This document shows positions 35,945 to 44,487 of a DNA stretch of 64,000 bases, one piece after another (position 1 is the first letter of the stretch; every line of letters begins with the position of its first letter). The stretch comes from Candidatus Mediterraneibacter avicola (GTDB taxonomy: Bacteria; Bacillota; Clostridia; Lachnospirales; Lachnospiraceae): assembly GCA_019115385.1 (NCBI GenBank), contig DXDR01000014.1, positions 1 to 64,000 on the forward strand. The letters run 5' to 3'. A program made the position numbers and the translations under genes. A model generated the notes under the pieces. It was not told the DNA's origin. It saw nothing but the letters and a program-made list of their open reading frames with translations, and did no database searches.

Positions 35945-37006
35945 ATGAATCAGACGAAAGGGAGCCAGAGCCTGGTATTTGAGGAAGCGCCGGTCATCAT
36001 AAGCGCAGCGTCCGTGGCCGGGAGCAAGGAGGCAGAAGGACCTCTGGCAAAGCTGTTTGACATGACAAATCAGGACGACCTGTTCGGGGCTCAGACCTGG
36101 GAGGAGGCGGAGAGCAATATGCAGAAAGAAGCCTGCGTCCTGGCGCTGGGAAAAGCACATGTGGATCCAAAGGAAGTGCGCTGTCTGTTCGGAGGAGATC
36201 TGCTCCGGCAGGGCGTCGCTACATCCATGGGAGTGGAGGCGCTGCAGATTCCCATGTTCGGGCTCTACGGGGCGTGTTCTACATCCGGGGAGGCCCTGGC
36301 TCTTGCCGCTATGAGCACGGCGGCGGGATACGGGAAGTATATGCTGGCCGTAACGTCCAGCCATTTTGGAAGCGCAGAAAAAGAGTTCCGTTTTCCTCTG
36401 GGATATGCCAGCCAACGTCCCCTGTCGGCCCACTGGACTGTCACAGGAAGCGGCGCCTTTCTGGTAGCGCCAAACGGGACACACATGCGGGAAGGCCAGC
36501 CAGAGGCAGGCGGAGCAAATGAGGGATGGCGCCATATTCGGATCGCGGGAGTCACTGTCGGAAAGATCGTGGACTATGGCCTGAAAGATTCCCAGAATAT
36601 GGGAGCCTGCATGGCGCCGGCAGCAATGGACACGATTGTACAGAATTTTAGAGACATGGATCGGACAGAGGCTGACTACGACAGGATCATCACCGGAGAT
36701 TTGGGGTATGTGGGTCAGTCTATCCTGTTTGATCTGGTCAGAGGGAAAGGCTATGATATTCGGAAAAGACATATGGACTGCGGTATGGTGATTTTTGACC
36801 AGGAAACTCAGGACACCCATGCCGGAGGAAGCGGATGCGGCTGTGCGGCAGTTACCCTCGCTTCGTTTATCCTCCCTAAAATTGAAAAAGGAGACTGGAG
36901 GCGGGTGCTTTTTGTTCCCACCGGAGCTCTTATGTCAACAGTCAGTTTTAACGAAGGAGCCAGCGTACCGGGGATTGCCCATGGAATCGTGCTGGAACAT
37001 TTCTGA
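35945..37006 (+). CDS. spoVAD: Stage V sporulation protein AD
   Basis: A 353-residue thiolase-fold protein that binds dipicolinic acid at the spore membrane. Family stretches include LFGGDLLRQGVATS, LYGACSTSGEALALA and GGSGCGCAAVTLAS. ATG 35945 is chosen after GGGGAAAG. Divergent from spoVAC, 46 bases upstream of spoVAE. The roughly 200-bp divergent region 35747-35944 contains no forespore promoter I can call with confidence. Confidence 0.93.
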   Translation: MNQTKGSQSLVFEEAPVIISAASVAGSKEAEGPLAKLFDMTNQDDLFGAQTWEEAESNMQKEACVLALGKAHVDPKEVRCLFGGDLLRQGVATSMGVEALQIPMFGLYGACSTSGEALALAAMSTAAGYGKYMLAVTSSHFGSAEKEFRFPLGYASQRPLSAHWTVTGSGAFLVAPNGTHMREGQPEAGGANEGWRHIRIAGVTVGKIVDYGLKDSQNMGACMAPAAMDTIVQNFRDMDRTEADYDRIITGDLGYVGQSILFDLVRGKGYDIRKRHMDCGMVIFDQETQDTHAGGSGCGCAAVTLASFILPKIEKGDWRRVLFVPTGALMSTVSFNEGASVPGIAHGIVLEHF

Positions 37007-37052
37007 CGGCAGACTGACAGGCGGAGAAAGAAAAGGAAAGGCGGAGAAACTT

Positions 37053-37409
37053 ATGGAATATTTATATTCATTTCTGATCGGAGGGCTGATCTGCGCCGCA
37101 GTCCAGATCCTGCTGGACAGGACAAAGCTTATGCCCGGGCGCGTTATGGTGCTTCTGGTGTGCGGAGGGGCTCTGCTGGGCTTCTGCAACATATATGGAC
37201 CCTTCAAAGAATTTGCAAGATCAGGGGCAAGCGTCCCGCTGCTCGGTTTTGGCAATACGCTCTGGCAGGGCGTGAAAGAGGCGGTGGATCAGTACGGATT
37301 TATCGGAATCTTTATGGGCGGTTTTACCGCCAGCGCAGTAGGGATTTCCGCAGCTCTTGTTTTTGGATATCTGGCGGCGCTGATCTTTGATCCTAAAATG
37401 AAAAAATGA
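37053..37409 (+). CDS. spoVAE: Stage V sporulation protein AE
   Basis: A 118-residue membrane protein with about four helices, with SpoVAE/SpoVAC family motifs GASVPLLGFGNTLWQGVKEAV. Start ATG 37053 after GGCGGAG. Follows spoVAD in the same transcript. Confidence 0.9.
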   Translation: MEYLYSFLIGGLICAAVQILLDRTKLMPGRVMVLLVCGGALLGFCNIYGPFKEFARSGASVPLLGFGNTLWQGVKEAVDQYGFIGIFMGGFTASAVGISAALVFGYLAALIFDPKMKK

Positions 37410-37438
37410 AGAGGCGCTCCGCGCTCCGTGCAGCTGTA

Positions 37439-37468
37439 TTGACAAAAACAGGTTCCTGATGGTATTAT
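37439..37468 (+). promoter_or_regulatory. Promoter of glmS leader
   Basis: TTGACA (37439-37444), 18-base spacer, TATTAT (37463-37468), giving a leader of about 135 bases. Confidence 0.7.
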
Positions 37469-37507
37469 AAACGGCAGAGTTGGCAAAAAGGATGGAATGG
37501 CGGGTAC

Positions 37508-37557
37508 GGGGTAATAGAACTTTCAATGAGGAAGGAAGCTTTTATTACCCTTTTTAT
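37508..37557 (+). terminator. Terminator inside the glmS leader (attenuator)
   Basis: GGGTAATAGAA (37509-37519) pairs with TTTTATTACCC (37540-37550), followed by TTTTTATT. It lies between the promoter and the glmS ATG, so it should limit transcription unless overcome. No glmS ribozyme core is present. A 34-codon frame (37492-37596) crosses it. Confidence 0.7.
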
Positions 37558-37610
37558 TCTGCTGTTCTACAGTGTTACGAGCTAGAAAAGAGATAAAGGA
37601 GTATAATGCC

Positions 37611-39449
37611 ATGTGTGGAATTGTAGGATATGTAGGGGAAGGGCAGGCAGCCCCGATTCTTTTGTCGGGACTTGAAAAGCTGGAGTACAGAGGATATGAT
37701 TCGGCAGGAATTGCGGTCCGCAATGAATCCGACGGAAACATCGAGGTCGTGAAGGCAAAAGGCCGTCTGAGGATCCTGGCAGAAAAAACAGATGGAGGCA
37801 TGGCAGTACCGGGGACCTGTGGAATCGGGCACACCCGCTGGGCTACTCATGGTGAGCCGTCGGAAAACAATGCCCATCCGCATTGCTCTGAGGACAGGTC
37901 TGTCGTTCTGGTCCACAACGGTATAATCGAGAATTACCAGGAACTGAAGGATAAGCTGCTGAAATCCGGCTACACGTTTTATTCTCAGACAGACACGGAG
38001 ATCGCAGTGAAGCTGGTAGATTACTATTACAAGAAGACGGGCACTCCGCTGGAGGCTCTCACCCGGGCTATGCTCAGGATCCGGGGTTCTTATGCATTTG
38101 GCGTGATGTTCCATGACTGTCCGGGACGGATATTTGCAGCGAGAAAGGACAGCCCGCTGATCATAGGCATGAGCGCGCATGGAGCGCTGATCGCTTCCGA
38201 TGTGCCCGCAATCCTGGATAAAACGAGAGACGTATACTATATCGGCAACATGGAGATCGCCGAGCTGTCCAAGGATGAAGTACATTTTTACAATATTGAC
38301 CGGGAAGAGATCCACAAAGATATGGTGGAGATCAAATGGGACGCCGAGTCGGCGGAAAAAGGCGGATATGAGCATTTCATGCTCAAGGAGATCCATGAGC
38401 AGCCCAAAGCGGTTCAGGACACTGTGGGGGCGTATGTTAAAGACGGGCATATTGATTTCTCAGAGGTGGGTCTTACAGAAGAATTCCTGAAAAGCCTGGA
38501 CCGGGTTTATATTGTGGCCTGTGGTTCGGCATATCATGTCGGAATGTCGGGAAAATATGTGATGGAAGATCTGGCGGACACTCCGGTGGAAGTAGATCTT
38601 GCTTCTGAGTTCCGTTACAGAAACCCGAAACTTATGAAGAATTCCATGGTGATCGTTGTATCACAGTCCGGCGAGACGGCCGACAGTCTTGCGGCTCTGC
38701 GGCTGGCAAAGGAGAAGGGGGTTCCGGTGCTGGGCGTGGTCAACGTGGTCGGTTCCAGTATAGCCCGGGAGAGCGATTATATCCTTTATACTTATGCGGG
38801 ACCGGAGATTTCCGTGGCAACGACAAAAGCCTACAGCACACAGCTGATCGCCATGTATCTGATCGCCATTGAGACGGCGTTTGTGAAAGGGCTGATCAGT
38901 GAAGAGAGATATGCTGAACTGATCGAGGAACTGGGAAGACTGCCGGAGAAGATTCAGAAGACATTGGACGACAAAGAACGCATCCAGTGGTTCGCCAGCA
39001 AATATGCGAATGCACGCGACATCTTTTTTATCGGAAGGGGCCTGGATTATGCCATCAGCATGGAGGGCAGCCTGAAGATGAAGGAAATCAGCTATATCCA
39101 TTCAGAGGCATATGCGGCGGGCGAGCTCAAACACGGCACCATCAGCCTGGTTGAGGACGGCACTCTGGTCGTCGGTGTGATGACTCAGAAAGCTCTGTTT
39201 GAGAAAACGCTCAGCAATATGGTTGAAGTAAAGAGCCGCGGCGCGTACCTGATGGGTCTGACTCTTTACGGAAATTATAATATTGAAGACAACGCGGATT
39301 TCTCCGTGTATGTGCCAAAGACAGAACAGTATTTTACGACCAGCCTGGCGATCGTGCCGCTGCAGCTGATGGGCTACTATGTCAGTGTGGCGAAGGGGCT
39401 GGATGTAGATAAGCCGAGAAACCTGGCAAAATCTGTAACAGTCGAATAA
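37611..39449 (+). CDS. glmS: Glucosamine-6-phosphate synthase
   Basis: A 612-residue amidotransferase making glucosamine-6-phosphate from fructose-6-phosphate and glutamine, first step towards peptidoglycan amino sugars. N-terminal Cys2 (MCGIVGYVG) is the glutaminase nucleophile; THGEPSENNAHPH and two SIS domains (SQSGETADSLAA near 360; GRGLDYAISMEGSLKMKE near 480-500) follow, ending in DVDKPRNLAKSVTVE. An out-of-frame ATG lies 5 bases upstream. Confidence 0.98.
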   Translation: MCGIVGYVGEGQAAPILLSGLEKLEYRGYDSAGIAVRNESDGNIEVVKAKGRLRILAEKTDGGMAVPGTCGIGHTRWATHGEPSENNAHPHCSEDRSVVLVHNGIIENYQELKDKLLKSGYTFYSQTDTEIAVKLVDYYYKKTGTPLEALTRAMLRIRGSYAFGVMFHDCPGRIFAARKDSPLIIGMSAHGALIASDVPAILDKTRDVYYIGNMEIAELSKDEVHFYNIDREEIHKDMVEIKWDAESAEKGGYEHFMLKEIHEQPKAVQDTVGAYVKDGHIDFSEVGLTEEFLKSLDRVYIVACGSAYHVGMSGKYVMEDLADTPVEVDLASEFRYRNPKLMKNSMVIVVSQSGETADSLAALRLAKEKGVPVLGVVNVVGSSIARESDYILYTYAGPEISVATTKAYSTQLIAMYLIAIETAFVKGLISEERYAELIEELGRLPEKIQKTLDDKERIQWFASKYANARDIFFIGRGLDYAISMEGSLKMKEISYIHSEAYAAGELKHGTISLVEDGTLVVGVMTQKALFEKTLSNMVEVKSRGAYLMGLTLYGNYNIEDNADFSVYVPKTEQYFTTSLAIVPLQLMGYYVSVAKGLDVDKPRNLAKSVTVE

Positions 39450-39473
39450 ATATATTTGACAGAGCATTTGATG

Positions 39474-39506
39474 CGCCTGCTTTCCGAAAGGAAGGCAGGC
39501 GTTTTT
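39474..39506 (+). terminator. Terminator of glmS
   Basis: CGCCTGC pairs with GCAGGCG (39495-39501), inner TTCC/GGAA, then TTTTT. Confidence 0.9.
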
Positions 39507-39552
39507 ACAAAGATTTAACAGTTTTTCTTTCTGCCCGCCTTTTCGGGTCTGT

Positions 39553-39558
39553 TATAAT
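39553..39558 (+). promoter_or_regulatory. -10 element of the rpiR-type gene
   Basis: A consensus TATAAT 62 bases before the ATG; no good -35 is present at 16-18 bases, so expression may be weak or activator-dependent. Confidence 0.45.
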
Positions 39559-39620
39559 GAAAAGCAGAAGCAGACAGAAATAAGGAAAGGAAAATCTGTA
39601 GAAATACTACAGACCGGAAG

Positions 39621-40502
39621 ATGAAGAATTATATAACAAAACAGATTGAAGCCGGTTACGGAGATTTGAGAAGATCGGAAAAGCAGGCGGCGGACTATAT
39701 CTTATCTCACATGGAGGAGGCGGCAGATCTTCCGCTGGATCGGCTGGCTTACAGCGCAAAGGTGAGCCAGCCCACAGTTCTGAGGATGCTCAAAGCTCTG
39801 GGTTTTAACGGCTACAAGGATTTTCGCTACCAGCTTGTAGCTGAGCTTGCCAGGGAGACGGACCGGGAAAAACCGGATCAGATCATGTACGGATATACGC
39901 TGAGCAGGCAGGATACTCTTGAGGAGATCCCAATAAAAATGGCAGCTACAACCCAGCGGATGATGGAAGAGACCTTGAAGAATTTCTCTGGAAAAAACTA
40001 TCAAAAGGCGGTCCAGAAGCTGAAAAAGGCCAGGCTGATCGATATTTACAGTGTGGAGAATTCAGAAGTTACTGCAATGGATCTGTTGACCAAGCTTCTG
40101 TACCTGGGGCTGCCCTGCAGACATTTTAGTGATTACTATTTTCAGCGGATCTCGGCGGGCAGCCTGACATCGGAGGATGTGGCGGTGGGGATTTCCTACT
40201 CCGGAGAGTCGAAGGATACAGTGGATGTAATGCGCACGGCAAGAAAGGCCGGGGCATGCACGATCGTGATCACCAATTTCAGAGATTCTACGATCGCGAA
40301 ATATGCAGATATTCTCATCTGTACCAGCCAGGAACAGTTTTTCTACGGGGACGCGATCTTTTCCAGAACTACTCAGCTGCTGATCGTGGATATGATATAT
40401 ATGGGAATCATTGCATCTGATTATGAGCGGTATGTGGAGCAGCTGAACCGGTGCGAAAAAGTCGTGCGCGAGAAGGCATATGACAACAGAAAAAGAAGGT
40501 AG
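39621..40502 (+). CDS. RpiR/MurR family regulator
   Basis: A 293-residue regulator with an N-terminal helix-turn-helix (residues 1-80, VSQPTVLRMLKALGFNGYKDF) and a SIS sugar-phosphate domain (about 120-260, GISYSGESKDTVDVMRTA). It sits between glmS and the aminoethylphosphonate operon. An amino-sugar phosphate effector is typical of the family; whether it controls glmS, the phosphonate genes or neither is unknown. Confidence 0.92.
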   Translation: MKNYITKQIEAGYGDLRRSEKQAADYILSHMEEAADLPLDRLAYSAKVSQPTVLRMLKALGFNGYKDFRYQLVAELARETDREKPDQIMYGYTLSRQDTLEEIPIKMAATTQRMMEETLKNFSGKNYQKAVQKLKKARLIDIYSVENSEVTAMDLLTKLLYLGLPCRHFSDYYFQRISAGSLTSEDVAVGISYSGESKDTVDVMRTARKAGACTIVITNFRDSTIAKYADILICTSQEQFFYGDAIFSRTTQLLIVDMIYMGIIASDYERYVEQLNRCEKVVREKAYDNRKRR

Positions 40503-40526
40503 ATTTTCTACATTTTAAAGTAGGTT

Positions 40527-40572
40527 AAGCCTCTGTAAAGTTTACATTTCCTTTACAGAGGCTTATTTTTTT
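40527..40572 (+). terminator. Terminator of the rpiR-type gene
   Basis: A perfect 14-bp stem (40527-40540/40551-40564), followed by a run of nine T. Confidence 0.92.
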
Positions 40573-40600
40573 TTGATAGAAACGACGGAAAAAGGCCGGA

Positions 40601-40606
40601 TATAAT
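40601..40606 (+). promoter_or_regulatory. -10 element before the aminoethylphosphonate operon
   Basis: TATAAT without a matching -35 at normal spacing (TTGATA is 22 bases away), followed by a CCGCGC..GTGCGG hairpin in the leader. This suggests regulated rather than constitutive expression. Confidence 0.45.
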
Positions 40607-40691
40607 CTTCCTGTGGGCCGCGCAGAAAAGCCGTGCGGTTCTCGGAATCTTTCGATATTTTTGATCGATCTGTAAAAGAGGAGTAAGTATT

Positions 40692-41462
40692 ATGCTGGAG
40701 TTGAAAAATGTAAAAAAGAGTTACGACGGGACGCCGGTTCTCAAAGACATCACCCTTGATATCGAAGACGGCGAGATCGTGTCGATCCTGGGACCGTCCG
40801 GGTGCGGCAAGACGACGCTTCTGAACCTGATTCTCGGAATTGTGGATTCCGACGGCGGAAAGATAATTTTTAACGGGGAAGATATCACGGCTGTGCCGAT
40901 GGAAAAGCGGGGATTTAATATTGTGTTTCAGGATTATGCACTGTTTCCCAATCTCAATGTGTATCAGAACATTACTTATGGACTGAGGAACAGGCCGGAA
41001 ATTTCTTCAAAAGAAGAGGTGGAGGATCTGATCGCTCTGCTTGGTCTGGAGGAACATCTGGAGAAAAGGATCGGGCAGCTCTCCGGCGGGCAGAAGCAGA
41101 GAGTAGCGCTGGCCCGGACAATGGTGATGAAGCCGAAGATCCTGCTGCTTGACGAGCCGCTGAGCGCCCTTGACGGTGTGATCAAGGAATCTATCAAAGA
41201 CCGGATCAAGACCATTGCAAAAGAGTACAATTTGACGACGATCATCGTTACCCATGATCCGGAAGAGGCTCTGACCCTCTCTGACAGAGTAATGATCATC
41301 AATGAGGGACAAATCGCACAGTATGGTAAACCGGAAGAAATCATAGAACGGCCTCAGAACGGTTTTGTAAGAAAATTTATCCTGAATCAGCTGGAGATAA
41401 AGAAAAATAATATCTATACTCCGTTTTCCGGGCAGATGCAGGAACAGATGCAGGTCTGCTGA
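40692..41462 (+). CDS. ABC transporter ATP-binding protein (2-aminoethylphosphonate type)
   Basis: A 256-residue importer ATPase: Walker A GPSGCGKTT, Q-loop FQDYALFPN, signature LSGGQ, Walker B LLLDEP, and His in VTHDPEEA. Similar to Pot/Fbp-type ATPases. The downstream genes for permease, binding protein, PhnW and PhnX define the substrate as 2-aminoethylphosphonate. Unlike larger members it has only a short C-terminal tail. Confidence 0.88.
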   Translation: MLELKNVKKSYDGTPVLKDITLDIEDGEIVSILGPSGCGKTTLLNLILGIVDSDGGKIIFNGEDITAVPMEKRGFNIVFQDYALFPNLNVYQNITYGLRNRPEISSKEEVEDLIALLGLEEHLEKRIGQLSGGQKQRVALARTMVMKPKILLLDEPLSALDGVIKESIKDRIKTIAKEYNLTTIIVTHDPEEALTLSDRVMIINEGQIAQYGKPEEIIERPQNGFVRKFILNQLEIKKNNIYTPFSGQMQEQMQVC

Positions 41463-41475
41463 AGAGGAGAGAACG

Positions 41476-43290
41476 ATGAGAAAGAACAGAGAGATTAAAA
41501 TGATTTTTATCCTGCTGGCAGTCTTTTTTACCCTCTTTCTGGCGCTGCCAATGATCATGGTGCTGGGGCAGTCCTTTACGGTGGACGGGCAGAACGGGAT
41601 TACGTTTTCCAACTACGCAGAGCATGTCCGTGCAGTGTTTGAGGACAATACCCTGTTCGGCGTATACACCAACTCGCTTATGGTGGCGGTGATCACGGCT
41701 CTTGCAGGGACGCTGCTCTCCTATGGGGCGGCGCTTGTGACAGCCAGAAGCACGGTCAGCGGTAAGATCAAAAGTGCGATTGAAAGTATTGCCTTTGTGA
41801 CAAATACAATTCCCGGAATGGTGATCGGTCTTGCCTATCTGTTTGCATTTACGGGGACATCCCTGCAGAACACGTTCGCCATTCTCATCATATGTAATAT
41901 TGTCCATTTTTTCTCTACGCCGTATCTGATGATGAAGAATTCACTCTCCAAGATGAATGCTTCCTGGGAGACAACGGCCATGCTGATGGGCGATAACTGG
42001 ATTAAGACGATCATGCGTGTTGTGACGCCCAATGCCATATCCACGCTGCTGGAGGTATTCAGCTACTATTTTGTAAATGCAATGGTAACGGTCAGCGCGG
42101 TGATCTTCCTGGCGGGAGCCCGGACAATGGTGATCACCACAAAAATTAAAGAACTGCAGTATTTTAACAAATACAATGAAATCTTTGTCCTGTCGCTTCT
42201 GATCCTTCTGACTAATCTGATCGGCAGGGAACTGTTTCGGAAACTGGCAGAAGCCAGCCGGAGAAAGGAGAATAGAACAAATATGAATAAGAAAATCAAA
42301 AAAATGAATTTTAAAAAGGTGGCCGCATTTACCCTTGCTGCGGCAGTTACTGTAACTGGAGTGAGTCTGACAGGCTGCGGCGGCTCTTCAGAAGATCAGG
42401 TTATTATTTATTCGAATGCAGATGATGAGGCTGTGGAGGCGATGAAAAATGCCCTGGACAGCAATGGATACGAGGGACAGTATATGTTCCAGACTTTCGG
42501 AACTTCCGAGCTGGGCGGCAAACTGCTGGCAGAGGGCAAGGATATTGAGGCAGACCTGGTGACCATGAGCACATTTTACACAGAGAGCGCCCAGGAGCAG
42601 AACAGCATGTTTTTGGATCTGGACTTTGACGCAGACACCATCGACGAGTTCCCGGCATACTGTGCGCCGATCACATCTCAGGAGGGCACGATCATCGTCA
42701 ATACAGAAATGTTGGAAGAACATGACCTGCCCATGCCTGAGTCTCTGAAAGATCTGGCTGACCCGGTTTACAAGGGCTATGTATCTGTGACCGACATTGC
42801 GTCTTCTTCTACCGCATGGCTGCTGATCCAGGCTCTTGTATCTGAGTACGGACAGGACGGGGCAAAAGAAGTGCTTACGGGAATTTATGAAAATGCGGGA
42901 GACCATATCGAGGATTCCGGTTCTGCGCCGCTGAAAAAGGTGCGTGCCGGAGAAGTGGCAGTAGGATTCGGCCTCAGGCAGCAGGCGGTTGCTGACAAAG
43001 AGGATGGGCTTCCTATCGACTTTGTGGATCCGGCAGAGGGAAATTTCAGCCTGACAGAGTCGGTAGCAGTCGTTGATAAGGGTGACAAGACGAATGAAAA
43101 GGCTATGAAGATGGCACAGTGTATCATTGAGAACGGCAGGGAAGAACTTCAGTCCTATTATCCGAATGCACTGTACAACGGTGAGGAGACAGATGCGGCC
43201 AATCAATCCGCAAATCCGAAAGTATTTCCGGAAAAACTGACAGTAGATCTGCTGGAAAAACATCAGCAGTTGTCTGAAGAGTGTAAATAA
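41476..43290 (+). CDS. Permease fused in frame to a substrate-binding lipoprotein
   Basis: One 604-codon frame encodes two proteins normally separate. Residues 1-269 are a PhnV/PotC-like permease with about six helices and the EAA-type loop SKMNASWETTAMLMGDNW. Residues 270-604 are a complete binding protein with its own signal peptide, lipobox LTGC and an AfuA/PhnS-like fold. No stop separates them; an AAAGGAG site and ATG sit at the junction. Only one permease domain exists, although related systems carry two. Real fusion, recent indel or dual initiation are all possible. Confidence 0.8.
   Translation: MRKNREIKMIFILLAVFFTLFLALPMIMVLGQSFTVDGQNGITFSNYAEHVRAVFEDNTLFGVYTNSLMVAVITALAGTLLSYGAALVTARSTVSGKIKSAIESIAFVTNTIPGMVIGLAYLFAFTGTSLQNTFAILIICNIVHFFSTPYLMMKNSLSKMNASWETTAMLMGDNWIKTIMRVVTPNAISTLLEVFSYYFVNAMVTVSAVIFLAGARTMVITTKIKELQYFNKYNEIFVLSLLILLTNLIGRELFRKLAEASRRKENRTNMNKKIKKMNFKKVAAFTLAAAVTVTGVSLTGCGGSSEDQVIIYSNADDEAVEAMKNALDSNGYEGQYMFQTFGTSELGGKLLAEGKDIEADLVTMSTFYTESAQEQNSMFLDLDFDADTIDEFPAYCAPITSQEGTIIVNTEMLEEHDLPMPESLKDLADPVYKGYVSVTDIASSSTAWLLIQALVSEYGQDGAKEVLTGIYENAGDHIEDSGSAPLKKVRAGEVAVGFGLRQQAVADKEDGLPIDFVDPAEGNFSLTESVAVVDKGDKTNEKAMKMAQCIIENGREELQSYYPNALYNGEETDAANQSANPKVFPEKLTVDLLEKHQQLSEECK
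42283..43290 (+). CDS. Internal start: aminoethylphosphonate-binding lipoprotein
   Basis: Alternative product of the previous frame. ATG 42283 has GAGAAAGGAG 12 bases upstream and begins a textbook lipoprotein signal (basic N-terminus, Ala/Val-rich core, LTGC). The mature part is 300 residues with VIIYSNADDEAVEAM and ADLVTMSTFYTESAQ as in iron/phosphonate-binding proteins. If translation starts here a normal free lipoprotein is made. In the two other frames stop codons lie right at the junction (TAG 42272, TGA overlapping the ATG). Confidence 0.75.
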   Translation: MNKKIKKMNFKKVAAFTLAAAVTVTGVSLTGCGGSSEDQVIIYSNADDEAVEAMKNALDSNGYEGQYMFQTFGTSELGGKLLAEGKDIEADLVTMSTFYTESAQEQNSMFLDLDFDADTIDEFPAYCAPITSQEGTIIVNTEMLEEHDLPMPESLKDLADPVYKGYVSVTDIASSSTAWLLIQALVSEYGQDGAKEVLTGIYENAGDHIEDSGSAPLKKVRAGEVAVGFGLRQQAVADKEDGLPIDFVDPAEGNFSLTESVAVVDKGDKTNEKAMKMAQCIIENGREELQSYYPNALYNGEETDAANQSANPKVFPEKLTVDLLEKHQQLSEECK

Positions 43291-43386
43291 GATGAGAATG
43301 CCGGCGGAGGGCGGCACAAATAGAGAACGGTGCATTGGCAGACCCGGGCGCCGTCAGAAAATGAAGAACAGGAAAGAGGAAATAAA

Positions 43387-44487
43387 ATGAAAACATATAA
43401 ACTGCTTACACCTGGTCCGCTGACCACAACAGCCACGGTAAAGAGAGAGATGATGTTCGATCACTGTACATGGGACGACGACTATAAAAAGATTACCCAG
43501 GAGATCCGCAGGGGACTTTTAAAGCTTGCCCATGTGTCAGAGGAAGAGTATACGGTTGTTCTTATGCAGGGCAGCGGCACATTTGGAGTGGAATCTGTAC
43601 TGACCAGTGTGATCGGATCCGGAGACAAAGTGCTGATATGTACCAACGGAGCATATGGAGAGCGTATGGCCGATATTACTGAACATGCAGGAATCGCGTA
43701 TCAGGTGTATTCAGAACATTACAACAAAGTACCGGATGCGCAGCATATTGCGCAGCTTTTGGAAGAAGATCCCGGTATTACCCATGTGGCTATGGTACAC
43801 AGCGAGACGACATCCGGCATTCTCAACGATATCCAGGCGGTAGGAAAGGCTGTAAAAGAAAAAGGCAGAGTGTTTATCGTAGACGCCATGAGCAGTTTTG
43901 GAGGTGTAGACATCCCGGTCAAGGACTGGGGGATTGATTTTATCATCAGCAGCGCCAATAAGTGTATTCAGGGAGTCCCGGGATTTTCCTTTATCATTGC
44001 AAGAAAGGATCTTTTGATAGAAAGCGCCGGAAAGGCAAGGAGTCTTTCCCTGGATCTTTATGATCAGTGGAAGACGATGGAAGTGGATGGGAAATGGAGA
44101 TTTACCTCTCCGACCCATGTGGTCCTGGCGTTTGCCCGTGCGATGAAAGAGCTGGAAGAGGAAGGCGGCATTTCAGCCAGAGGCCGCCGCTATGCAGAAA
44201 ACAACCGTCTGTTGATCGAGAAGATGGGGGAAATGGGGATTTATCTGTACATCGACAGCGAACACCAGGGACCGATCATCACCACCTTTTTTTATCCTGA
44301 GAAATGCTGTTTTACATTTTCTCAGATGTATGAGTACATCAAGGAAAGAGGATATGCTATCTATCCGGGCAAAGTGACGGAGGCTGAGACATTTCGGATT
44401 GGAAATATCGGCGAGATCTATCGGGAAGATATCGAAAACGTATGCGCGATCATAAAAGAATTTCTGGAGGAGTACAACCATGAGTAA
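43387..44487 (+). CDS. phnW: 2-aminoethylphosphonate--pyruvate transaminase
   Basis: A 366-residue PLP enzyme converting 2-aminoethylphosphonate and pyruvate to phosphonoacetaldehyde and alanine. N-terminal LLTPGPLTTTATVK is diagnostic; PLP lysine is Lys192 in SSANKCIQGVPGF. ATG 43387 follows AGAGGAAAT. Overlaps phnX by 8 bases. Confidence 0.96.
   Translation: MKTYKLLTPGPLTTTATVKREMMFDHCTWDDDYKKITQEIRRGLLKLAHVSEEEYTVVLMQGSGTFGVESVLTSVIGSGDKVLICTNGAYGERMADITEHAGIAYQVYSEHYNKVPDAQHIAQLLEEDPGITHVAMVHSETTSGILNDIQAVGKAVKEKGRVFIVDAMSSFGGVDIPVKDWGIDFIISSANKCIQGVPGFSFIIARKDLLIESAGKARSLSLDLYDQWKTMEVDGKWRFTSPTHVVLAFARAMKELEEEGGISARGRRYAENNRLLIEKMGEMGIYLYIDSEHQGPIITTFFYPEKCCFTFSQMYEYIKERGYAIYPGKVTEAETFRIGNIGEIYREDIENVCAIIKEFLEEYNHE

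Noticed and set aside
37410-37610. A glmS ribozyme upstream of glmS
   Set aside because: Neither the ribozyme core nor its pseudoknot sequences are recognisable; the segment holds a promoter and a terminator instead.
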